DNA of 64,000 nucleotides from Rugamonas sp. A1-17. GTDB taxonomy: Bacteria > Pseudomonadota > Gammaproteobacteria > Burkholderiales > Burkholderiaceae_D. Each line of letters opens with the position of its first letter. Position 1 is the first letter of the stretch. The stretch is from assembly GCA_025548565.1 (NCBI GenBank), contig JAJLPB010000002.1, positions 620,001-684,000 of the forward strand. Reading direction: 5' to 3'. Below, one piece after another: positions 19,570 to 29,886 of the stretch. The notes under the pieces are model-generated. The model saw nothing but the letters and a program-made list of their open reading frames with translations, was not told the origin of the DNA and searched no databases. Both the position numbers and the translations under genes were made by a program.

Positions 19570-22224
19570 ATGAACCATACCGCCACGCGCCCGATCGTGA
19601 TTTTTTTCCGCCGTCTGTATCGCGCGGTTCTGCTGCCCGTCTTTGCGCTGGTGCTGCTGGCCGCCATGTGGGCCGCCGTGGCTTATCAGCTCGGACAAGA
19701 GCGCCAGACCGCCCGCTACGAAGCGGTGTTGCACAATCAGTCGCAGGCGCGCACGCTGGCCGAACACACCGACCACCTGCTGCGCCAGGTCGACCACGCC
19801 ACCCAGCTGTTCAAGCTTAAATTCGAGGAAACCGGCGGCGCGCTGCGGCTGGCCGAATTCACCCGCAGGAATGGCCTGCTCGATTCGCTGCTGCCGTCCA
19901 AGCTGGACCTGCCGCTGGCATTGGTGGGCCCCGATGGCCGCCTGCTCGACAGCCGCAACGGCTACTTCCCTCCGGACATGCACGACCAGGCGCTGTTCGA
20001 GCACCACGCCGGCACTCCGGTCGACACGCCGCTGGTGTCGACGCCGGTGGTCGAGCCGCGCACAAAGAAATGGCAGATCCTGATCACGCGCCGGCTGAAC
20101 AACGCCAAGGGCGAATTCGCCGGCATCATCATGGTGATGATCGACCCGGCCACCTTCATCGAGGACTACGACCGCCTGAACGTGGAACCCGGCGGCGCCG
20201 TGCTGCTGGTGAGCCGCGAGAACGGCATGTCCACCGCGCGCGTCGACGACCAGTTGATCATCAGCGATTCGATCGACTTCACCGCCGCGCAGGACGGCGC
20301 GCAGCAGGACGAGCTGCTGCTGGCGCGTCCGTTCGACGCCGTCGAGCGCATCTACGGCTACGCCGAGATGCCGCGCTACCTGCTGCTGGCGGTGGTCGGC
20401 AATCCGGTGCAGTCGGCGATGGAAGGCTACGCGCGCCGGCGCGACATGTACTACGGCGCCGCCGCCACCGCCTCGGTGCTGATGCTGCTGTTTGTCGGCC
20501 TGCTGATGCAGCAGGCGCACCGCTTGCGGCGCAGCGCGCGCATGATCACCGAGGCGCAGACCATGCTGCGCGCGGCGGCCGACGCCAGCATGGACGCGGT
20601 CTACCTGTTCAAGGCCTGCCGCATGCGCGGACCGTCCAAGGAAATCGTCGACTTCACCATCGCCGACCTGAATGAGCGCGGCGCGGCGCTGCTGGGTTCC
20701 ACCGCCGCCGAACTGAAAGGCAAGCGCCTGCTGGAAGTGCTGCCGGCGCTGCACACCAAGGGCTACATCGACAAGTACAAGGCGGTGCTGATCACCGGCC
20801 GGCCGATGGAGGAGGAATTCGAGGCCGACCACCTGCCGGGCGGCGCCCACCTGTGGCTGCACCACCAGATCGTCGCCATCGACGAGGGCGTGGCGGTGAC
20901 CACGCGCGACATCACGCCGCGCAAGGAGAGCGAACTTGCGATGCGCAAAAACCAGGCGGAGCTGGCCGCCGTCAACGACGCCTCGCCACTGGGCCTGATC
21001 CGCGCGGACGCCGAGGGCCACTGCACCTACGTCAACCGCACCTTCGAATTCATCACCGGCCTGACGCGCGAGGAATCGCTCGGCGATTCATGGATGCGCG
21101 CCATCCATCCGAACGACCGCCCGGTGCTCAAGGCGGCCCTGAAGCACATGGCCGAAACCCGCGTCCCCTACCAGGACACGGTGCGCTGCGTGCACCCGGA
21201 CGGGATGATGATCTGGATCTCGTTCAAGATCGCCGCGATGGTGGTGGACGGCCAGGTCTACGGCTACGTCGGCACGGTGGACGACATTACCCACGTGCGC
21301 AAGTCCGTGATGGCGCTGCGCGAGAGCGAGGCGCGCCTGCGCACCATCGCCGACACGCTGCCGGCCATGGTGGCCTACATCGATTCGGAGGAAATCTACC
21401 GCTTCCACAACCTCGCCTACGAGCGGGAATTCAACCGCAACGGCGTATCGGTGCTGGGCAAGAACGTGGAAGCCACCATCAGCGAAGAGCGCTACCGCTT
21501 CCTGTCGCCCTACATCAGGCGCGCGCTGGCCGGTGAAACGCTGACCTTCGAGGAGGAGGACCCCGACTCCGCCATCGGCCGCACCTTCGAAGTGGTCTAC
21601 ATCCCGCAGATGGACGAAGACGGTGTGAGCGTGATCGGCTTCCACGTCATGCGGCAGGACGTCACCGCGCAGAAGCGCGAGAAACAGCGCCTGCTCAAGC
21701 TCTCGCAGGTGGACGCGTTGACGGGCCTGACCAACCGCGCCGGTTTCGTGCAGCGGCTCCAGGACAGCATGCAGGCGAGCCGCGAACACCACGGCCTGAT
21801 GGCGGTGATGTACATGGATATCGACCGCTTCAAGCCGGTCAACGACACCTATGGCCACAGCGTCGGCGACGCGCTGCTGAAGGCGTTTTCTGCGCGGCTG
21901 ACGCACGCCATGCGCGCCAGCGACACCATCGCCCGGCTGGGCGGCGACGAGTTCACCATCATCATGGAGCGCATCGCCCGCGTCGACGACGCCGCGGCGC
22001 TGGCGGCCAAGATCGTCGCCGCGATGCAGGCGCCGTTCGATCTCGATGGCACGGTGGTGTCGATTTCGGCCAGCATCGGCCTGGCCTACTACCGGGATGA
22101 GGAGATCACGCCGGCCGAACTGCTGCACCGCGCCGACGTGCTGCTGTACGAGGCCAAACAGGCCGGCCGCAATACCTACCGCGCCGGCCCGGCGCTGCCG
22201 GCGACGGCCAGCAACGCGGCCTAG
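19570..22224 (+). CDS. Membrane-anchored multi-PAS diguanylate cyclase
   Basis: 884 residues. An N-terminal membrane helix (about 18-40), a periplasmic sensor of the Cache type (about 45-290), a second membrane helix (about 296-318), three PAS-type domains (about 330-700) and a GGDEF domain (about 710-875) with an intact RLGGDEF active site near 792. The TGLTNRAGF entry motif is present. It should sense an extracytoplasmic signal and make cyclic di-GMP. There is no EAL domain. Start: ATG 19570 opens the hydrophobic N-terminus; a GTG 57 bases upstream is possible but has no supporting ribosome binding site. Confidence 0.9.
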   Translation: MNHTATRPIVIFFRRLYRAVLLPVFALVLLAAMWAAVAYQLGQERQTARYEAVLHNQSQARTLAEHTDHLLRQVDHATQLFKLKFEETGGALRLAEFTRRNGLLDSLLPSKLDLPLALVGPDGRLLDSRNGYFPPDMHDQALFEHHAGTPVDTPLVSTPVVEPRTKKWQILITRRLNNAKGEFAGIIMVMIDPATFIEDYDRLNVEPGGAVLLVSRENGMSTARVDDQLIISDSIDFTAAQDGAQQDELLLARPFDAVERIYGYAEMPRYLLLAVVGNPVQSAMEGYARRRDMYYGAAATASVLMLLFVGLLMQQAHRLRRSARMITEAQTMLRAAADASMDAVYLFKACRMRGPSKEIVDFTIADLNERGAALLGSTAAELKGKRLLEVLPALHTKGYIDKYKAVLITGRPMEEEFEADHLPGGAHLWLHHQIVAIDEGVAVTTRDITPRKESELAMRKNQAELAAVNDASPLGLIRADAEGHCTYVNRTFEFITGLTREESLGDSWMRAIHPNDRPVLKAALKHMAETRVPYQDTVRCVHPDGMMIWISFKIAAMVVDGQVYGYVGTVDDITHVRKSVMALRESEARLRTIADTLPAMVAYIDSEEIYRFHNLAYEREFNRNGVSVLGKNVEATISEERYRFLSPYIRRALAGETLTFEEEDPDSAIGRTFEVVYIPQMDEDGVSVIGFHVMRQDVTAQKREKQRLLKLSQVDALTGLTNRAGFVQRLQDSMQASREHHGLMAVMYMDIDRFKPVNDTYGHSVGDALLKAFSARLTHAMRASDTIARLGGDEFTIIMERIARVDDAAALAAKIVAAMQAPFDLDGTVVSISASIGLAYYRDEEITPAELLHRADVLLYEAKQAGRNTYRAGPALPATASNAA

Positions 22225-22311
22225 CCGGGGGCGTATCCACTTTTATCAACTCGTCCGGCCCCATCTTGCGCTATATTGTGCGCTTCCCGGCTGTTTTGAT
22301 TACACATCTTC

Positions 22312-23598
22312 ATGCGTCTGCTGCACACCTCCGACTGGCATCTCGGCCAATCCCTGCATAATTTCGAGCGCACCTACGAGCACCAGTGCTTCCTGAACTG
22401 GCTGCTGGACACCATCGCCGCCGAACAGGCCGACGCGCTGCTGATCGCCGGCGACATCTTCGATAACGCCAATCCCTCGTCGGCGTCGCAGAAGCAGCTG
22501 TACCGTTTCCTGCAGCAGGCCAAGGAGCGCGCGCCGCACCTGAACCTCGTCATCATCGCCGGCAACCACGATTCGCCGGGACGGCTGGAGGCGCCGGGAC
22601 CGCTGCTGGAGGCGCACGGCACGCGGGTGGTCGGCACCGTGCAGCGCAAGGCCGACGGCGAGATCGACCTGGAACCGCTGGTGCTGCCGCTCACCGGCCG
22701 TGGCGGCGCGGTGGAGGCCTGGTGCCTGGCCGTGCCTTTCCTGCGGCCGGGCGACGTGCCACGCCTGCCGGCGCGGGATGGCGCCGATCCGGCTGCCGAA
22801 CCGGCTGCCGAACCGGCGCCCGATCCTGCTCCCGATCCCTACCTGGCTGGCATCGCCCTGCTCTACCAGCAAGCGCTGGAACTTGCGCAGGCCAAGCGCC
22901 AGGACGGCCAGGCGATACTGGCGATGGGCCATTGCCACATGGTCGACGGCCAGATGTCCAACGATTCGGAACGCCGCATCGTCATCGGCGGCACCGAGAT
23001 GCTGCCGGCCGGGATCTTCGGGCCGGACATCGCCTACGCCGCGCTGGGCCACCTGCACCTGGCGCAAAACGTCGGCAAGCAGCAGCATATCCGCTACTGC
23101 GGCAGCCCGATCCCGCTGTCGTTCGCGGAGGTGGGATACAGCCATCAGGTCCTGCGCATCGACATCGACGGCGCCGCCGTACGCGAGATCACGCCGCTGA
23201 TGGTGCCGCGCGCGGTCGCGCTGTTGCGGGTGCCGGCCAAACCTGCGCCGCTGGCGCAGGTGCTGGAAGAACTGGCGGCGCTGGACCTGCCGCAGGCGGA
23301 GCCTGAACGGCAGCCCTTCCTTGAGGTTCGCGTGCTGCTGGACGCGCCGGAACCGGGCCTGCGCGCGCGGGTCGAGGCGGCGCTGGACGGCAAGCCTGTG
23401 CGATTGGCCAAGATCGAGACATCGAGCGCGGCGCGCAATACTTCCATCGACGACGAGGTGATGACGCTGGACCAGCTGGAACAGCTCAAGCCGGACGACA
23501 TCTTCCGCCAGCTATACAGACAAAGGTTCGACAACGACGCGCCGCCCGACCAACTGAGCGCCTTCACGGAACTCATGCTGATATCGAGGCAGCCATGA
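22312..23598 (+). CDS. sbcD: Nuclease SbcCD subunit D
   Basis: 428 residues. The metallophosphoesterase motifs are all present at the N-terminus: TSDWHLG (7-13), AGDIFDNA (around 46) and IIAGNHDSPGR (around 84-94), with GHCHMVDG and GHLH further on as metal ligands. SbcD is the Mre11-like nuclease that, with SbcC, opens hairpins and processes double-strand breaks. A flexible Pro/Ala-rich insert near residues 160-175 (PAAEPAAEPAPDPAPD) is unusual but harmless. The stop overlaps the sbcC start by four bases. Confidence 0.96.
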   Translation: MRLLHTSDWHLGQSLHNFERTYEHQCFLNWLLDTIAAEQADALLIAGDIFDNANPSSASQKQLYRFLQQAKERAPHLNLVIIAGNHDSPGRLEAPGPLLEAHGTRVVGTVQRKADGEIDLEPLVLPLTGRGGAVEAWCLAVPFLRPGDVPRLPARDGADPAAEPAAEPAPDPAPDPYLAGIALLYQQALELAQAKRQDGQAILAMGHCHMVDGQMSNDSERRIVIGGTEMLPAGIFGPDIAYAALGHLHLAQNVGKQQHIRYCGSPIPLSFAEVGYSHQVLRIDIDGAAVREITPLMVPRAVALLRVPAKPAPLAQVLEELAALDLPQAEPERQPFLEVRVLLDAPEPGLRARVEAALDGKPVRLAKIETSSAARNTSIDDEVMTLDQLEQLKPDDIFRQLYRQRFDNDAPPDQLSAFTELMLISRQP

Positions 23599-26500
23599 GG
23601 ATCCTGAAAATCAGCGGCAAGAACCTGGCCTCGCTGGCCGGCGAATTCGGCGTGGACTTCGAACAGGAACCGCTGGCGTCGACCGGCCTGTTCGCGATCA
23701 GCGGCCCGACCGGCGCCGGCAAAAGCACCCTGCTCGACGCGCTCTGCCTGGCGCTGTACGACGCCACGCCGCGCCTGTTGAAGGTCGCGGGACGCAGCTA
23801 CCTGGCCGACGTCGGCGCGGAAACCGTATCCACGCAGGACCCGCGCACGCTGCTGCGGCGCGGCACGGCCGAGGGTTATGCGGAGGTCGATTTCGTCGGC
23901 AGCGACGGCGCCTCCTACCGCGCCCGCTGGAGCGTGCGCCGCTCGCGCACCAAGGCCGAAGGCGCGTTGCAGCCGACCCAGATGACGCTGCACCTGCTGC
24001 CTGCGCTGCAGGCGATAGGCGGTACCAAGACCGAAGTCAAAGTGGAAATCGAGAAGCGCATCGGCCTGTCGTTCGAGCAGTTCACGCGCGCCGTGCTGCT
24101 GGCGCAGAACGAATTCTCGGCCTTCCTCAAATCCGAAGACAACGAACGCGGCGAGCTGCTGGAAACGCTGACCGGCAGCACCGTCTATTCCGAGATCTCG
24201 ATGCGCGCCTTCGAACGCGCCAAGCAGGAACAGGCGACGCTGCAAAGCCTGATCGCCCGCCTGGCCGACCAGAAGCCGCTGAGCGCTGAACAGCGCGGCG
24301 AGCTGGAAGCGCAACGCGCAAGCGCCGCCGAAGCCCTGCAAGCGCTGGAACAGCAAAAGCTCGAGCTGGAGCAGGAACTACGCTGGCACAAGCAGGCGGC
24401 GAAGCTGGCCGACGACGAACAGTTGGCGCAGCAAACCTGCCAAGCCGCCGTCGCCGAGGTGGAAGCGTCCGCGCCACGCCGCACCGCGCTGGCGCGTATC
24501 GCGGCGGTGCAACCGGCGCGCCCGCTGGCCGACGACATCGCGCGCATCGGCGCGGACATCGCCGCCACCCGGGCCACCATCGCCAGCAGCACCCAGGATG
24601 CGGCACTCGCCGCGCAGGCGCTTGAACGCGCCACGGCGGCACAGGCGCAGGCCGCGGCGCAAGTGCAGGAATCGGAAACCGCGCAACGCAACGCCGCTCC
24701 GCAGCTGGACCAGGCCAAGGCGCTGGACGCCCGCATCGAAGCCATGCTGCCGACCTACCGGCAAACCGCCGCCGCGTGCGAAGAGACCGACCAGGCGGAC
24801 GCGGTCGCCAGGGCCGCGCTGCAGGAACGGCAGGAGGAACGCAAGCGCCTGGCCGCGCAGCACGAGGCGGCCGTCACCTGGCTGGCGCGGCACAAGCAAT
24901 GGCAAACAATGGCGCAGTCGTGGGAGCGTTGGGATGTGCTGTTCGTGCAGGCCGGCCAGGCCGCGTCGCAAGCGGAGAAGCTGAGCGGCGCACTGGCCCG
25001 CGTGCAGCGCAACGCCAAGGCGCATCGCGACGAGGAGGCCGATGCCAGCGGCAAGCTGGCCGCCGCCGGCGCCGCCATGCAAACACTGGACGCGCAGCGG
25101 CAGGAAGCGGCGCGCGTGCTGGCGGTCTTCCCCGCCGACCAGCTGCAGGCTACCCGCCACGATCTGGAACAACGCCGCGATCGATTGGCCGCAGCGGAAA
25201 AACTGTGGATCGAACTCGATGCGCGGCAAACCCGCCACGCACATATCGAAGCGCAGTCGGCGCAACTGCGGCAGGCGGTGGCCGCCGCCGAACTTCAACT
25301 GAAGGCCGCGCAGCAGGAAGGCATCGGCATACTGGCGGCCTTCTCGCAGGCCGAGCGTTCGCTGAAGCTGGCGGAAGCCGCATGCGCCAAGAACGTGGAA
25401 TCGCTGCGCGCCGCGCTGGAGGACGACACGCCCTGCCCGGTCTGCGGATCGCACGAGCATCCGTACCGGCAGGACGACGGCGGCCTGCACGCGATGCTGG
25501 CCGAGTTCCAGGCGGAGGTGGTCCGCTGCCGCCAGCGGATGGAGACCAACGTCAATCAGCAGGCTGCGCAACGCGCCACCGAGCAGGCCAGCCTTGAACA
25601 ATTGAACGCGCTGGCCAGCGAAGGACGCGCCGTGGCGCAGGCGCTGGAGCGCGTATCCGCCGCGTGGCAAAGCCACATGCGGGCCGCCGATCAAGGCGAT
25701 GCGGCATCGGAGCTTTCGGCATCGCTGCCTCCGGAACCGGAACGCACCGGCTGGTTCGTCACCCAACTGGAGCAAGTGCGCGACGCGTTGCAAGCCGTCG
25801 AACGGCAGGAACGGGATCTGCACGCCGCCCGCACCGCGCGCGACCAGGCGCAATCCGCCTACGACCTGGCGGCCGCCGAACACGCGCGCCTGCAAGGCAT
25901 CGCGGCGCACGCCCAGACCGCGCTCGCCCAATCGAACACCGAATACAAGGCGCTGGACGATCAGCGTATCGAAGTCGCGCTCACGCTCAGCGGCCTGCTC
26001 TCGGACCTGGACCCGGCCTTCAGCGGCGGCGACATTCCGAGCGAAGACTGGAAGGACGACTGGAAAGCCGGCCCGGCCCGATTCCACGAAGCCCGCCAGG
26101 CCGAAAGCAAGCAATGGCTGGCGCAGCGCACGGCGCATGACGAACGCGCCGCGGCCATCGCCACCATCGAGGTGGAAGTGAAGGCGCTCGCCGAGGCGCA
26201 GGCCAGGGCCGGCCTGGACGCCGTCAACGCCCGCGTCGCCTACAGCAGCGCGGACACCGCGCTCAAGGACATGCAGCAGCAGCGGATGGCGCTGTGGGGC
26301 GGCAAGGAAGTGCGCGATGTCGAAGCGGCGCTCAACGCCGCCATCGATGCGGCCAGGGAGCGGCTGGCAGGACTGCAAAACGCGGCGCAGCAAGCGGCGC
26401 AAGCCCGCGCGCGCGCCGACGAGGCGTTGGCCCAGGCCACGCAACGGTTGGCGGCGCTGCATGAAGCATCGGCGACGGCCGTGGCGAAGCTGTCCGACTG

Positions 26501-27464
26501 GGTCGCCGCATTCCAGCAGCGCCAGCCCGACGCCGGCCTGCGCGACCTGGAACATCTGTACGAACTGCTGGCCCATTCCGCCGACGACGTGGACGCCGAA
26601 CGCGCCGCGCTGCAAGCCATCGACCGCGCCGCCGACAACGCCGCCGCCGTGCTGAATGAACGCCAGCGCCAGCGCACCGAACACCAGCTGTCCGCGCCGC
26701 CGGAACGCGGGTCACCGGAACATGCATCGCCGGAGAGCGCTCCGCCGGCCGAAGAACATGGCGGCCATGATGCGACCACCGCCGTGCCGTCGCCGATCGC
26801 CCAACTGGCTGCGGCGCTGAACGCGCTCGCCACAGAACGCGGCACGGCGCAGGACCAGGCCACCGCGCTGCAACTGGCGCTGGCGCAGGACGACGCCAAG
26901 CGCCGGCAATCGCAAGCCATGCTGGAGCAGATCGAACAGCAGGAAACCATCGAGCAGCGCTGGGCGCGCATGAACGACCTGATAGGCTCCGCCGACGGCA
27001 AGAAGTTCCGCAACTACGCCCAGCAGTTCACGCTGGACGTCCTGCTGGGCTATGCCAACGCCCACCTGAACCACCTGGCGCGCCGCTACCAGCTGGAACG
27101 CATCAGCAATCCGGCCAGCCCTTCCCTGGCGCTGCTGGTGCGCGACCTGGACATGGGCGGCGAGATGCGCTCCGTGCATTCGCTGTCCGGCGGCGAATCG
27201 TTCCTGGTGTCGCTGGCGCTGGCGCTGGGACTGGCCTCGCTGTCGTCCAACCGCGTGCGGGTCGAGTCGCTGTTCATCGACGAAGGCTTCGGCAGCCTTG
27301 ATGCCGAGACGCTGCGCGTGGCGATGGACGCGCTGGACGGCCTGCAGGCGATGGGCCGTAAAGTCGGCGTGATCTCGCACGTGCAGGAGATGACGGAGCG
27401 GATCGCCGTAAAAATACTGGTGCAGCCTTCGGCCGGTGGCAAAAGCGCGGTCACAGTGCAGTAG
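23595..27464 (+). CDS. sbcC: Nuclease SbcCD subunit C (Rad50-like ATPase)
   Basis: 1289 residues. It has Walker A GPTGAGKST (about 35-43), two long coiled coils, the zinc hook CPVC near residue 614 (CPVCGSHEH), the ABC signature LSGGES near 1197 and Walker B LFIDEGFG near 1228. It is the Rad50-type partner of SbcD; ATP drives opening of the nuclease. It is longer than the E. coli protein (about 1050) because of extended, Ala/Gln-rich coiled coils. Its ATG overlaps the sbcD stop, so the two are translationally coupled. Confidence 0.96.
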   Translation: MRILKISGKNLASLAGEFGVDFEQEPLASTGLFAISGPTGAGKSTLLDALCLALYDATPRLLKVAGRSYLADVGAETVSTQDPRTLLRRGTAEGYAEVDFVGSDGASYRARWSVRRSRTKAEGALQPTQMTLHLLPALQAIGGTKTEVKVEIEKRIGLSFEQFTRAVLLAQNEFSAFLKSEDNERGELLETLTGSTVYSEISMRAFERAKQEQATLQSLIARLADQKPLSAEQRGELEAQRASAAEALQALEQQKLELEQELRWHKQAAKLADDEQLAQQTCQAAVAEVEASAPRRTALARIAAVQPARPLADDIARIGADIAATRATIASSTQDAALAAQALERATAAQAQAAAQVQESETAQRNAAPQLDQAKALDARIEAMLPTYRQTAAACEETDQADAVARAALQERQEERKRLAAQHEAAVTWLARHKQWQTMAQSWERWDVLFVQAGQAASQAEKLSGALARVQRNAKAHRDEEADASGKLAAAGAAMQTLDAQRQEAARVLAVFPADQLQATRHDLEQRRDRLAAAEKLWIELDARQTRHAHIEAQSAQLRQAVAAAELQLKAAQQEGIGILAAFSQAERSLKLAEAACAKNVESLRAALEDDTPCPVCGSHEHPYRQDDGGLHAMLAEFQAEVVRCRQRMETNVNQQAAQRATEQASLEQLNALASEGRAVAQALERVSAAWQSHMRAADQGDAASELSASLPPEPERTGWFVTQLEQVRDALQAVERQERDLHAARTARDQAQSAYDLAAAEHARLQGIAAHAQTALAQSNTEYKALDDQRIEVALTLSGLLSDLDPAFSGGDIPSEDWKDDWKAGPARFHEARQAESKQWLAQRTAHDERAAAIATIEVEVKALAEAQARAGLDAVNARVAYSSADTALKDMQQQRMALWGGKEVRDVEAALNAAIDAARERLAGLQNAAQQAAQARARADEALAQATQRLAALHEASATAVAKLSDWVAAFQQRQPDAGLRDLEHLYELLAHSADDVDAERAALQAIDRAADNAAAVLNERQRQRTEHQLSAPPERGSPEHASPESAPPAEEHGGHDATTAVPSPIAQLAAALNALATERGTAQDQATALQLALAQDDAKRRQSQAMLEQIEQQETIEQRWARMNDLIGSADGKKFRNYAQQFTLDVLLGYANAHLNHLARRYQLERISNPASPSLALLVRDLDMGGEMRSVHSLSGGESFLVSLALALGLASLSSNRVRVESLFIDEGFGSLDAETLRVAMDALDGLQAMGRKVGVISHVQEMTERIAVKILVQPSAGGKSAVTVQ

Positions 27465-27496
27465 AATGGTGTTTTATTGTTAATGCACGTCAGCCC

Positions 27497-28648
27497 ATGA
27501 AACTGCTGCTTCGCTTGTGCTTCTGCCTCTCGTTCGCGCTGCCCGCGGCGCATGCCGCGCCGTGCGCCGCGCCATCCACACTGGCCGATGGCTGGGAAGT
27601 GGCCGCGCCCGAGGCGGAAGGCTTCAGCGCCAATGCCTTGTGCGTCACGCTGACCGCGCTGGCCGAGGGCGGCGACAATATCCACGGCATCGTCGTCGAA
27701 CGCCACGGCAAGCTGGTGGCGGAGATGTACCGCGCCGGCAAGGACCGCTCGATCCGGCGCGGCCTGGGCATCTGGCCGCCGTTCGCGCCGACGGTGGAAT
27801 TCGGCCCGGACACGCTGCACGATGTGCGCTCGATCGGCAAGAGCGTCGTCAGCCTGCTGGTCGGCATCGAGAAGCAGCGCGGCAAAATAGGCGCGCTCAC
27901 CACGCCGGTGCTGGACTACTACCCCGAGCTCCAGGACCTGCGCTCGCCGCAGCTCAACGCCATCAATCTCGAACACCTGCTGACCATGAGCGGCGGCTGG
28001 AAATGGGACGAAGGCATGCAGCCCAATAACGAGCTGCGGCTGTACTGGAAATCCGACCAGCTGCGCTATGTGATGGAGCGGCCCATCGTGGCGCCGCCGG
28101 GCACCGTCTGGAACTACAACGGCGGCGGCACCACCATCCTGGCCGACATCGTCACCCGCGTCAGCGGGCGGCCGTGGATCGAGGTGGCGCGCAAGGACCT
28201 GTTCGAACCGCTGGGCATCCTGCAGTGGGAATGGGTGACCGACCTGCGCGACCGGCCGGCGCCCTTCTCGGGACTGCGTATGCGTCCGCGCGACATGGCC
28301 AAGCTGGGACGGCTGATGCTCAACCACGGCCGCTGGAACGGGCAGCAGATCGTGGCCGGGGAATGGGTGGATGAATCGCTCAAGCCGCGCCTGAGCGTGG
28401 GCTTCAAAAGTCCCGGCAACCAGCCGGACGAACTGCATTACGGCTACCAGTGGTGGGACGGCACGGCGGCCTGGCACGGCCACCGCACGCCGTGGAGCGC
28501 GGCCTTCGGCAACGGCGGCCAGCGCATCTTCATCGTGCCGGAGCTGGACCTGACGGTGGTCATCACCGCCGGCGACTACGGCTCCGAGGCGATGGCCGCC
28601 AAGGTCAACCAGCTGTTGCACACGCTGATCGCCACCGTCAGCGACTAA
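27497..28648 (+). CDS. Exported serine hydrolase, class C beta-lactamase fold
   Basis: 383 residues with a signal peptide (cut likely after HAAP or AHA near residue 20). The SxxK nucleophile motif is SIGK in DVRSIGKSVVSLL (around 115), and the YNGG motif in WNYNGGGTT (around 207) takes the place of the usual YxN. This subgroup includes esterases, D-aminopeptidases and 6-aminohexanoate-dimer hydrolase-like enzymes, so the substrate is open. It follows sbcC by 32 bases but is probably a separate unit. Confidence 0.88.
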   Translation: MKLLLRLCFCLSFALPAAHAAPCAAPSTLADGWEVAAPEAEGFSANALCVTLTALAEGGDNIHGIVVERHGKLVAEMYRAGKDRSIRRGLGIWPPFAPTVEFGPDTLHDVRSIGKSVVSLLVGIEKQRGKIGALTTPVLDYYPELQDLRSPQLNAINLEHLLTMSGGWKWDEGMQPNNELRLYWKSDQLRYVMERPIVAPPGTVWNYNGGGTTILADIVTRVSGRPWIEVARKDLFEPLGILQWEWVTDLRDRPAPFSGLRMRPRDMAKLGRLMLNHGRWNGQQIVAGEWVDESLKPRLSVGFKSPGNQPDELHYGYQWWDGTAAWHGHRTPWSAAFGNGGQRIFIVPELDLTVVITAGDYGSEAMAAKVNQLLHTLIATVSD

Positions 28649-28654
28649 AAAACA

Positions 28655-28810
28655 CTAGCGTGGGCCGCGCTCCTTTCGTTCCATCTTCAGCATCTCCCAA
28701 CCGAGTTCGCGGCGGATCTGCTGGACATCCGGCGGCGGGCGCCGCTCGGCGATCTGCGTCTGCAGCCACCGCCGGACGGCTTCTTTGCTCGGTTGCTTAT
28801 TTTGGTTCAT
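28655..28810 (-). CDS. Small hypothetical protein, 51 aa
   Basis: An unrecognised, highly basic and helical small protein (QNKQPSKEAVRRWLQTQ to the end MERKERGPR). The start at 28810 has AGAGG upstream; a longer frame to 28906 adds residues of atypical composition. It ends six bases from the convergent serine hydrolase. It may be a nucleic-acid-associated protein, but that is a guess. Confidence 0.55.
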   Translation of the reverse strand: MNQNKQPSKEAVRRWLQTQIAERRPPPDVQQIRRELGWEMLKMERKERGPR

Positions 28811-28957
28811 GGTCTTGCCTCTTTGCGGAAGAATGATCCCCAGTAGGCCTTCAACGCCGGCCGGCCCGCACAGTTGACGCGCCGGCCGCCGCGAAGTTGC
28901 AACCATTTGCTACAATTTTGCTATCATTAAGACAAGCCCGAGGCAGCGCAGGTCACC

Positions 28958-29542
28958 ATGAGCATAGGCGCCATATCACCGAGTTCCGCCAACCAGCCAC
29001 CGGCGCGCGCGACGCCGCCGGTGCAAGGGAATTCGCCTGCAGCTCCTGCGCGCACCTCGTCCGGCGGTGGCTCCACCACCAACCTGACGCCGGAAGCGCT
29101 GGCCCTCGTATCCCAGCTCAAAGCCCGCGACACCGAAGTGCGCCAGCACGAACAGGCACACCTGGCCACCGCCGGCGGCCTGGCCACGTCCGGCGCTTCC
29201 TACACCTATCAGCGCGGCCCGAACGGCGTCGATTACGCCGTTGGCGGCGAGGTGCATATCGATACCTCGCCCGGCCGCACGCCGCAGGAGACCATCGAAC
29301 GCGCCCGCACCATCGAGGCGGCCGCGCTGGCGCCGGCCGATCCCTCCGGCGCCGACCGCTCGGTGGCGGCCCAGGCGCAGCAGATGGAGCTGCAAGCCCG
29401 CGCCGAACTGGCGACGCAGCAGGTGGAGCAGGCCGCGGCCCGGCTGAACGGATCGGGGCCGGCGTCCGGCGATGCCGCCAAGGTCCGCCGCGCCTACGAG
29501 GCGCCACCGCCGGCGGCGCCCAAGCTGGACATCTTCGCCTGA
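28958..29542 (+). CDS. SprA-related putative metalloprotease-like protein
   Basis: 194 residues. After a Pro/Ala/Ser-rich, probably disordered N-terminus (1-45) comes the SprA-related core. RQHEQAHLATAGG near residue 68 contains an HExxH motif typical of zinc metalloproteases, followed by YQRGPNGVDYAVGGEV and the helix of GRTPQETIERARTI. The C-terminal 70 residues are Ala/Gln-rich coiled coil. No signal peptide is seen. Proteins with this core are annotated as putative metalloproteases, but activity is not established. Confidence 0.75.
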   Translation: MSIGAISPSSANQPPARATPPVQGNSPAAPARTSSGGGSTTNLTPEALALVSQLKARDTEVRQHEQAHLATAGGLATSGASYTYQRGPNGVDYAVGGEVHIDTSPGRTPQETIERARTIEAAALAPADPSGADRSVAAQAQQMELQARAELATQQVEQAAARLNGSGPASGDAAKVRRAYEAPPPAAPKLDIFA

Positions 29543-29599
29543 GCGGCTGAGCGTCCGAGTGATAAAATCCCGCCTTTGCAAGTCACTCGAAGAGCAACC

Positions 29600-29809
29600 A
29601 TGTTAAAAGCACCACGTACCCTGACCTTCAAATGCGCCAAGTGCGCCAAAGCCGTGCAAGTCCGCCTGCAAAAGGTCTCGGCCTGCTCGCACATCCAGCC
29701 CTACCTGGGCATTTGCGCCTGCGGCGAGGTCAAACACCACGCCATCGGCCAGAAAGACGCCGTCGCCTCCTACCTGGCCGCGCCGGAAGGCTGGACCCAC
29801 CATCATTAA
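29600..29809 (+). CDS. Small putative metal-binding protein with two cysteine pairs
   Basis: 69 residues, unrecognised. CAKC (residues 12-15) and CAC (around 39-41), with a further lone Cys at 29 and His-rich end GWTHHH, suggest a zinc ribbon or similar knuckle. The ATG at 29600 follows AAGAGC at a short spacing. It lies between the SprA-related gene and an unknown gene on the same strand. Confidence 0.7.
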   Translation: MLKAPRTLTFKCAKCAKAVQVRLQKVSACSHIQPYLGICACGEVKHHAIGQKDAVASYLAAPEGWTHHH

Positions 29810-29886
29810 TCTTTGCGCAGGCCTCAAGAAATCGGCGGACGCACCGTTATAGAAGTATTATCAAACCGAATCCGCTGGAACCTGCC

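Noticed and set aside
24378..26684. A 768-codon minus-strand frame opposite sbcC
   Set aside because: sbcC carries Walker, zinc hook and signature motifs; the antisense frame is composition-driven.
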